Assembly (NCBI RefSeq): GCF_905220565.1
Contig: NC_059397.1
Coordinates: 17,485,001 to 17,549,000 of the forward strand
Reading direction: 5' to 3'
Source of the DNA: Melitaea cinxia
Taxonomy: Eukaryota > Arthropoda > Insecta > Lepidoptera > Nymphalidae
Length of the DNA stretch: 64,000 bases
Shown here: piece by piece, positions 57,081 through 64,000 of the stretch
How positions within the stretch are numbered: the first letter of the stretch is position 1
Layout of the letters: the number at the start of each line of letters is the position of its first letter
The notes under the pieces: generated by a model
Seen by the model: only the letters and a program-made list of their open reading frames with translations
Told to the model about the DNA's origin: nothing
Databases searched by the model: none
Translations under genes and position numbers: made by a program

Positions 57081-57343
57081 GGTAACACAGTTCCACTACC
57101 ACCTTGGAACTTTAACAGCCAACCGATGGCGGGATAACCATCCAACTGCTGGCTTTGAAAAACACAGGTGGAAACCGGGCAGCAGCGTCTTCGGCGCGAC
57201 AAAGCCAGCCCTGCGGTCACCAAACCGCCTGCCCAGCGTGGTGACTATGGGCAAAACATATGAGTTCTCTCCATTTTTGGCGCGAACTTGTGGAGGCCTA
57301 TGTCCAGCAGTGGACTGTAATAGGCTGAAATAACGACGATGAT
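57081..57343 (+). mobile_element. SINE-B, 5'-truncated
   Basis: Begins within GGTAACACAGTTCCACTACC, continues through the body to GTGGAGGCCTATGTCCAGCA and the tail GGCTGAAATAACGACGATGA, a decayed (ATG)n. Confidence 0.75.
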
Positions 57344-57514
57344 AACAACTCTTCATTTATTTTCATTATCTACACAACTTCAATAATAGCTTGCGGAGGT
57401 TTTGAATCCACCTAAAATTTTTATTATTAAAATCCAAATCATCAATTATTAGCTTCGATTCTGGGTTGGGCAATGCAATACCCAATCTTACTCCACCGTG
57501 GGTACGACCATGAA

Positions 57515-57615
57515 CACCTGCAACACCAGAAACATAACAGGCCGATTACCGACCTTACTCCTGTTGTAAACAGTGCACCTCCAAAAAATTTGGCTAACTT
57601 ACTCACCACAGAAAA
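57515..57615 (-). mobile_element. SINE-C fragment, diverged
   Basis: CACCTGCAACACCAGAAACA to GGCTAACTTACTCACC is a decayed inverted SINE-C segment. Confidence 0.5.
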
Positions 57616-57744
57616 ACAATTCTACTTTAGCAAAGTATTGTTAACCTGTTATCACATCATCCTCAAATATCTTTAGAGAGATAAGAAGATGAAGAAAGTT
57701 ATTTTTATGTTTAATATTGATTAATATCGGAATTCTACTTACAT

Positions 57745-57990
57745 CGCATTCAGTGTGTAATAGCCCACTATTGGACATAAGCCTCTTTCTCCGTGTAGAA
57801 GGATTGGAGTAACGATCGTTATCATGTATTTATGATAAGAACCGGGACTGGCGTCTTAATATGCTATCTGAGGCACGGTGGGGAGACCCACAAGGACAGA
57901 CATCCAAACCGGAAAGAAATATTTGTAAAAATACAAATATCCAGCCCGAGCGGGAAACGCACCTGCAAACCGCGTCGTCGTTTTTTTAGG
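57745..57990 (-). mobile_element. SINE-A, diverged and internally deleted
   Basis: GTAATAGCCCACTATTGGAC then ATGATAAGAACCGGGACTGG, GGCACGGTGGGGAGACCCAC and a corrupted B box. It lies in the spacer between the two convergent genes. Confidence 0.6.
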
Positions 57991-58421
57991 CGACTACTCA
58001 CAACACGAGACCAGAGTGTTTATCTATATACGTACAAAGACAAAGACAAGACAAAGAATTAAAAGTTTTCACTTAAAAGTATTCACACATTCCGCCGTTT
58101 TAGGTTTAACTAAAATTATTTATAGGCGTCGACGGACAAAAACTTTTAGAACTGGACTTTCCTAAACTTGATCAATTTCTTATACTTTTTGTAAGACAGA
58201 CCTAAGCAGTTTTATCTTGTTCAATTTCATTAATGTATAGTTTTCCTGCTAGGTATTATATTTTGTAGGTAACGATTTAAAGGTATTATAATAGTACCTA
58301 CGATATTAAAATAGTGAAATACAGCTTTAATAAAAGTTAAGTAAGCCTTTAGAAAATGACAGTAGTATATAATAAAATGATTTTGTCATTATAAAAACCA
58401 GTTCAATTTTATTTAAAAACT

Positions 58422-58745
58422 AGCTGTGAGGTGACTTCATCCGCGTGGAATTAAAAAAAATATTATTCTGTTCGTCGAGTAACAAAATAAATAAATTTCT
58501 AAAATAAAAGTAGCCTAAGTTACTCCTTATTACATAGGCTATCTGCCAATAAAAGTCCTGTCAAAATCGGTCCAGCCATTTCAGAGATTAGCTGGAACAA
58601 ACAGATAGACAGACAGACCGACAAAATAGTAAAAAGTCTTATTTTAGTATGTGTACCGTGTGCATCCATGTGCATTTAGTAAAAAGCTGTTATTCTATTA
58701 TTACAAACAGACACTCCAATTTTATTTATTTGTATATAAATTGTT
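58422..58745 (+). repeat. Rep-D interspersed repeat, copy 2
   Basis: Starts ACTAGCTGTGAGGTGACTTC, includes CAAAATCGGTCCAGCCATTT and ends ACAGACACTCCAATTTTATT. It lies in the spacer between the two convergent genes. Confidence 0.65.
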
Positions 58746-59492
58746 TTCTAGAAAAATTTGAAATGTCACATTAAATAAATTTCTTGGACGGAATTTATTT
58801 AAATTTCTATGAAAATCTGTTCAAATGAGAAGTAGAGAGTATTCTAAGAACTGTTATAATAACTCCTAGCTGTAACTGGAGAACTGTTGTACTTGGAAAT
58901 AGAAAAATGCCTTAATACTACGTTAATTAAATCGACATTTTCAAATTTCATCGATAAACGATTGAGGTCTTACGTTAGTAATTAGGTACTATGGTATTAT
59001 GACGAAAATAATAACACAAATTTAATTTAAGTTTTTTTTTTCATTATTATTATAACAAACACCATAAGGATATCGTATTTTACAAATCAATTTTTCAAAA
59101 CTATTAAATACACATTTTATTAAGATAAAAGTCGCTTTGACATAAATTAAAATACATCACCTTGGAATGCAATCTGGCAAGATATAATGTTTTAAAATAA
59201 ATAAAATACTAAAAAACATGAAACATTAAACTTCATTACAATAAATTTTTAAATACAATTTAAAAGTAATAACACCATGTATATAACTCGTTAAACCTAA
59301 TAAAAAGTTACCTTTGTAAAGTACTCCATTGATTTAATAGTGATACGTATTAGTTGTCTGTAGTGTATCATTCAAAAATTCTCTATTCTGTATCCAAAAT
59401 TAGGTACCAACTCAAATCCATGAAGTTTGTTGAACATCACTTCCCATCGTAATGACGAACACCTCGCTGTTTAATTTTTAACATTAACTTAT

Positions 59493-59498
59493 TTTATT
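59493..59498 (-). other. Poly(A) signal of the protease gene
   Basis: AATAAA on the minus strand, 78 bases after the stop codon, in an AT-rich 3' UTR. Confidence 0.65.
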
Positions 59499-59576
59499 TC
59501 ACATAATAACAATCATTCGGCAAAAAGTAAAATTTGTTTACATCCATTTTTAAGTAATATTTCTTTAGATCCATTT

Positions 59577-59729
59577 TTACAGTCCAGTGTTGTTTGATAT
59601 AAAATCTCGAATTGTTGGAGCAGCGATGTTAGCAAAAACACTCGGTGCAAGGGGCTGACCGCAACCTCTCCCAAAGGACACAATACCGACTGCCATCCCA
59701 TCTTGGATAGCTGCGCCACCTGAATCGCC
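59577..59729 (-). CDS. Protease last exon: catalytic Ser
   Basis: The acceptor is TATATTCAG. It encodes GDSGGAAIQDGMAVGIVSFG, RGCGQPLAPSVFANIAAPTI and RDFISNNTGL, then TAA. GDSGG is followed by Ala where Pro is usual (GDSGGP). Confidence 0.92.
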   Translation of the reverse strand, partial: GDSGGAAIQDGMAVGIVSFGRGCGQPLAPSVFANIAAPTIRDFISNNTGL

Positions 59730-62700
59730 CTGAATATAAAAATTGTTGCGTAAGTTTCATATATTCACTTCCGTGATAGCCTTATCATCATCATCATCAT
59801 CATCATCATCATTCCAGCCTATTGCAGTCCACTGCTGGACATAGGCCTCCACAAGTTCGCGCCAAAAATGCAAGTGATAGTCAATGAAATGATAGTCTTA
59901 TAATCTGAAATATTAATTTTGACATTTGTGTCAAATTCAAATGTTATTAAAATGCAGACACTATCGTGATGTATTCGCAGAAAGGCAAATATAATAAAAA
60001 AAATTTGAACAACTATCCCAATTAGATATTTTACATTTTCTTTATTAAAAAATTTCAAATGTATAGAAATGTCTTAATGAATGTGGATAGATTTATCCTA
60101 AGCCAAGCACATTTACCTCAGCCAATAGACGGATTTAAATCGATTAATGATGAATTTTAATTACTGTGTTATAATTTGCTCTACGCAAAATTGGCAGTAA
60201 AGGATAACATCGTAGAGCACTCTGTGTTATCCTGAAGAAATTGTCAGACCTGAATATCCACAGAACCTCTACAGCAGATTTCAATACAATAGTCTTTTTC
60301 GGTGGGATTTTTTTGTGCCCAATACTTTCAAGGACTATTACGCACTACAAGCTACACCTATACTAACGTCCATCAAACACTGACAACAGGTATCGTGCAT
60401 TGATACGAGAAATCGCCTGAAGATTGGCAGTTCGGTTCCCGTTCGGGGCAAATAATAATAATAAAATGGTGGTTTTATTTTTTCTACCTATCGTACTTTA
60501 GGGAGCACGTAAATCCGTCGGTCTTGTTTGGCAACATAGATATATAATAGCAGTTATTATATTTATTATGTTTGACGAAAATGGAAATAAATTTTTGCCC
60601 TAAAATGAGATGTTCATGAGTTGATTCATGATTCAGTTCAGTTGCACACTAATAAAATTTCTACAAAATATACCTGACACGTCCCCTGTCCTCCGAGGAA
60701 GAAATTACCCCCGCACCACATGTTTCTCGTTAGAACCGTTGGGTAGACGAGATAGCATTGATAATAATTTACAACGCGCAGTTTGACAGACATCAACCTA
60801 TCTGGGATAGTTGAGGCACCTTCCTAAAGTAGAGAAAGAACGATTCATTCAACAAAGATTTCTTAGTTTTGAAAGATAAAAGTTTTGTTAGAACTGCTAA
60901 GGAATTTCAATCTTAATAACTTTTAATATGGTATAAAAACTTTAAATTTACAAATATATTTACCTGCGTTCTTCCCCATCCGCTAACTATAACCTCTCCT
61001 CTTAAAATTCTGTTTTTAGGTGGCAAAGCGATCGGTTGTATTGTGTCTGTAAAGTTCATAGGTTCAACTGTCTTCATGTATGCCACGTCCTTGTCAAATG
61101 GGGGATTGTCGTACTCCGGATGAGGTTTGACTTCAGCAATTGGGATGATTGTACCATTTGTACGATATGAACTACCAGCCCTTAAGACTACAGTTGATGG
61201 ATCGACGCTGAAAGGAAGTTATATAATTAAGAGCAATCTTATAAGTATCATATTTTACTAGCCGCTGCGGAAAAGGCTGAAACGACTAAATGGCGCAAAT
61301 ATTTGTCACTATTTGCAAATGACATCTTTGTGCCGTTTGCAAACGAAACACTTAGACCTTAGAGTAGGAGTGCTAAATTTTGTTGAAAAGAGATAACTTC
61401 TTATGTTATTGTTTCCACTGGTGACAAGAGGGCTGGTGCATTTTTTGCCAAGAAAATTGGCATAGCAATTCAAAGTGGAAATACTGCCAGCATTCTTGGC
61501 ACCATTCCACGCGGACATGATTTATACCATAAGTATCTGTAAATATTTAGTTTTGAAGTTGTGAATTTTGCATATATGTTTGTATAATATTACTAGGTTG
61601 TTTTGTTATGTTGCCTTTTCCAGAGCCGTTTGTTTATTCATACTTAAAATGGAAAAACAGAAAATATTGTTTATCCAAATGTTTTGGATTAAGTTCTAAA
61701 ATAGCTAGCAATTAATAAAATATTTTTTTGTATTATTAATAAATGAATTTGATGTAAAAAAAAATTATTATTATTTCACTTTATACGTAGCGAAGCACGT
61801 ACCGGGCCGCTAGTGTTTGTATAATTTTACTAGGTATTTTTTATTTATTTATTTATTTCCGTACTTACACAACATATTCAAGTAACAAGTAACAAAAGAG
61901 GAATAATCAGTTTCGAGGTGTAATTTGAAAATAATTACTAAGTATGATCTCTACTTCTCCTAGCTAGGTAGCTGAGCTATCTCAAGAATCTTACAATTTT
62001 TGCTTTTCATTAGTTTGCTATGAGTTGTTCAGAATTCAAAGTTACATTATAGATTATAAAGTTACATTATATTCTACAAAAGATTATATACATAATTTTT
62101 AATATTAAGTAGGTTAAGAGTGAAATAATAAATAATAAAAAACAAACAAAATCAAGTCAATATTTGATGTCCAAATGCTTGTTGACCATATTATTTTCTA
62201 CTTTATCGTTTAGCGATTTATTATCGAGGGCACGATAAGGTCTTATAAAGTAAAGTCTTTATACGGTAAAGAAGCGAAAGGTCCACCTGATTGAAAAGCA
62301 ACTACTATAATCTATTCATTTTTACAGCAATAGAAGTGTTGCAAGAACATTGCTGAGGCTACCCTTCAAGAGTTCTGTCTGCCCCACACGCCGCAGGAAG
62401 TCAAACCTATTTCAGGACAGTATATTGTTGTCTTATTCTGCTCTAGATTATGAGCTGGATATTTCCTGCTGTGCTCTATCTCAAATAAACTTCTACAATC
62501 TCTCTCAAGTAAATAATATTTGATGACATTTGATTGTATCTGGCGATGGTTTATCTTTCTTAATAAAACAATCAGTACTTACTTTTGAGCACAATGTGCA
62601 GCGGTCAATATATAGTTTTCACTAACAATAAATCCCCCACAAAAATACGAATTGTTCACAATAAAGGAAACTTGATACGGGTGATCCAATATCACGGCAT

Positions 62701-62790
62701 CTTCCCCTCCAACGATTCTGCTATCTACTTGCGATACATCGTTTACAGAATAGCTCGGGGGTATTTGAACCCTCTCTGATAATATTATAT
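59577..62790 (-). CDS. Secreted S1 serine protease, chymotrypsin fold (4 exons, 5' end missing)
   Basis: Secreted endopeptidase, in insects usually a digestive enzyme or a cascade or venom/haemolymph protease. Exons in transcript order: 62790-62583, 61207-60964, 60823-60674, 59729-59577. Introns are GT-AG and phases join to give 250 complete codons and TAA. A propeptide ends SR and the mature chain starts IVGG. The catalytic His is in LTAAHC, the Asp in DKDVAYM, the Ser in GDSGG. Cysteines fit the three disulfides usual in invertebrate S1 enzymes (42-58, 168-182, 191-220, chymotrypsin numbering). The S1 base residue 189 is Gly (GTCQGDS) and residue 226 is Ser, so trypsin specificity is unlikely; chymotrypsin- or elastase-like cleavage fits better. 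The first listed exon begins with two bases finishing a split codon. The signal-peptide exon was not found up to position 64000. Confidence 0.9.
59787..59868 (-). mobile_element. SINE-B 3' end only, with (ATC)n
   Basis: A tract of about eight ATC units, then CCAGCCTATTGCAGTCCACT to CGCGCCAAAAATG. It is 5'-truncated and sits in the last intron of the protease gene. Confidence 0.7.
60674..60823 (-). CDS. Protease exon: cysteine 168-191 region
   Basis: It is bounded by CTACTTTAG and GTATAT, exactly 50 codons. It encodes RLMSVKLRVVNYYQCYLVYP, then MWCGGNFFLGGQGTCQ, placing Gly at the base of the S1 pocket. Confidence 0.9.
60964..61207 (-). CDS. Protease exon: catalytic Asp
   Basis: It is bounded by CCTTTCAG and GTAAAT. 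It encodes VDPSTVVLRAGSSYRTNG, HPEYDNPPFDKDVAYMKT and the block ending GEVIVSGWGRTQ. The Asp before VAYM is the triad acid; GWGRT is a family hallmark. Confidence 0.9.
61261..61542 (+). pseudogene. Decayed C-terminus of a non-LTR retrotransposon ORF
   Basis: One frame runs from 61261 to TAA at 61540-61542: AAAEKAETTKWRKYLSLF, then FVPFANETLRP, then STGDKRAGAFFAKKIGIAIQ and SGNTASILGTIPRGHD. It is broken only by TAG at 61360 (where I expect Trp) and TGA at 61384. I recognise this as the terminal segment of a common insect non-LTR polyprotein, from memory and not from alignment. It lies in an intron of the protease gene, antisense to it. Confidence 0.55.
62328..62522 (+). other. Unrecognised 60-codon open stretch, possible retroelement relic
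   Basis: Reading AATAGAAGTGTTGCAAGAAC gives VARTLLRLPFKSSVCPTRRR, KSNLFQDSILLSYSALDYEL and ends at TGA in 62522-62524. Basic and hydrophobic residues resemble non-LTR C-termini but no motif is decisive. It lies in an intron of the protease gene. Confidence 0.25.
62583..62790 (-). CDS. Protease exon: propeptide, IVGG, catalytic His
   Basis: The acceptor on the minus strand reads TTTTTTTTGTTTCAG and the donor GTAAGT. It encodes a 32-residue stretch before RIVGGEDAVILDHPYQVS, then FCGGFIVSENYILTAAHCAQ. An apparent Met upstream in the same frame lies in the intron and should not be taken as the start. Confidence 0.9.
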
Positions 62791-64000
62791 CTGAAACAAA
62801 AAAAATGTAAGGAAACAATGTGTATCATAAAAAATTCACACAACAAAATCTTTCTGGCTAGATAGTGTGTGTATAAGACATTTACGATAAATTAATATTA
62901 TAGATCTTTATTAGGACAAATTCTTGCTTGTCTGTTTGAACAAGTTCTAGAACGTAAAAATTCTTGAAAGGAATTGGATGTGATTTCTAAAGATATGTTT
63001 TTAAGCGTCTAAAAATATTTTTATCGTTTTGATACATTATCTAAGAATAGCATATACATCTAGAAATCATAAATATAAGCTTATTTATGTCTATGAACCC
63101 GATTTTGGTGCTTTTTACTGATAATTGTAGTTCATATCATTATTTTAATCTCAATAAAATAATATAATTAAAAATCACTAACGACGATACGCGGTTTTAC
63201 CTGCGTAATTTCCAATCCCATGCGAATTTCGACAGCGACGTATGGAGTCTCATTAATATCGGTCCAGTATTTTTTGCGTGAAAGAGTATTAAACAAACAT
63301 ATATCCTTACGATCATATTTATTATTCGTATTTATTGACTAGCTCGTTGGTGCAGCTTGCAGTAGCCCTGCTGTCTGCTCCCGGTTGCGGATTCGATTCC
63401 CGCCTGAGTCTGGGTGTAATATTTGTTTTTATATATTTATACTAGCTGTGCCTGCGATTTCGTCCGCGTGAAATTTTAATGATAAAGTTATTGTTCAGTT
63501 CGCAGAGTAATAAAATAAATTAATTTCTAAAATAAAAGTAACCTAAGTTACTCCTTACTACATCAGCTATCTGCCAGTGAAAGTCCCTTCAAAATCGGTT
63601 CTTCCGTTTTGGAGATAAGCCAGAACAAACAGACTTGTAAGAAATGACAGAAATTGTAAAAAATGTTATTTTGGTATCATATGCATTTAGTAAAAAGGGG
63701 TTATTTTAATATTACAAACAGACACTCCAAATTTATCTGTTTGTATAGATATGTAATCGTTCTGTGTATACTTATAAAAAAAGCATTTAGTTATATCAGC
63801 CGGCTGTTCCCTATAACACAAGCATTAAGTTGCTTACCATAGGACCAGACGACCATGTATAATAAGATATTTATTTATTTATAATATTAGGAGTGTAAAG
63901 TATCATTCAATTGAAGCAGTAATTCAAGCACAAAACTGTTGCTAGCAGTTAAATACAGTCTACACAAGCATCTTTAAGCTACATTTTTTTTTTCGCTGGG
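62791..64000. other. Upstream part of the protease gene, repeats only
   Basis: This should contain intron and possibly the signal-peptide exon of the protease. I read the minus strand from 62800 to 63180 and found no ATG followed by a hydrophobic stretch and donor. A decayed repeat (ATACGCGGTTTTACCTGCGT) is at 63187-63300, then the SINE-D/Rep-D nest. Confidence 0.5.
63337..63895 (+). mobile_element. SINE-D interrupted by a Rep-D copy
   Basis: Head GACTAGCTCGTTGGTGCAGC and B box GGATTCGATTCCC up to about 63439. A Rep-D element occupies about 63440-63760. The SINE-D 3' part (AACACAAGCATTAAGTTGCT, AGACGACCATGT) follows to 63895. Confidence 0.6.

Larger units (their letters stand above)
53240..59492. 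other. Spacer between convergent genes
   Basis: No coding sequence seen. Repeats are listed separately. A scrap at 54249-54420 (ACTAGCTGACCCAGCAAACG ... CGGTCCAGCCGTTTCGAAGG) resembles 12113-12310. A poly(C) run lies at 54305-54313. The stretches 54430-55370, 55710-56030 and 56650-57070 show nothing recognisable. Confidence 0.65.

Noticed and set aside
62579..62818. Met at the 5' end of the protease frame (MFPYIFFVS...) as the true start with a signal peptide
   Set aside because: The segment contains a canonical acceptor (TTTTTTTTGTTTCAG) directly before the exon. The hydrophobic residues come from reading the intron's T-rich tract.

Overview
The window is nuclear DNA of an insect, almost certainly a lepidopteran and plausibly a butterfly. 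The evidence is AT-rich sequence, GT-AG introns of 0.1 to 12 kb, and several dense families of short retroposons. Their shared tail motifs (for example GGCCTATGTCCAGCAGTGGA) I recognise as typical of butterfly and moth genomes. All calls are read by eye from sequence and conceptual translation; no alignment or database search was run.

Two host genes can be built. (1) Positions 14816-53239, plus strand: a nine-coding-exon gene for a 457-residue SLC36/PAT-type (proton-coupled amino acid transporter, pathetic-like) membrane protein. All eight internal introns obey GT-AG and every phase joins. A 3' splice acceptor just before the start codon shows that at least one more 5' non-coding exon lies upstream. 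A poly(A) signal follows the stop. (2) Positions 59493-62790, minus strand: the last four coding exons of a secreted chymotrypsin/trypsin-fold (S1) serine protease with an intact His-Asp-Ser triad but glycine where trypsin has its specificity aspartate. The signal-peptide exon is not visible and probably lies beyond the window. The two genes converge (tail to tail) across about 6 kb of repeats.

The rest is a retroelement landscape. Intron 3 of the transporter holds a near-complete RTE-type LINE (29595-32654) with a 975-codon open frame and a perfect 14-bp target-site duplication, but its reverse-transcriptase catalytic motif reads FADN instead of FADD. Around it lie at least four SINE families. 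I name these SINE-A (tRNA-derived), SINE-B, SINE-C (poly-A tailed) and SINE-D (tRNA-derived). There are also several unnamed interspersed repeats (Rep-D to Rep-G), decayed C-termini of other non-LTR elements, a four-copy 283-bp tandem array, and microsatellites.

The most informative observation is that the 3' tails of SINE-A and SINE-B translate, in one frame and to the same stop codon, as the end of an RTE open reading frame (RELVEAYVQQWTAIG-stop). An independent fragment of such a LINE end sits at 11295-11375. This points to one RTE partner mobilising two unrelated SINE families.

I see no CRISPR array, operon or bacterial gene. I found no undescribed enzymatic system; the novelty is in retroelement architecture.
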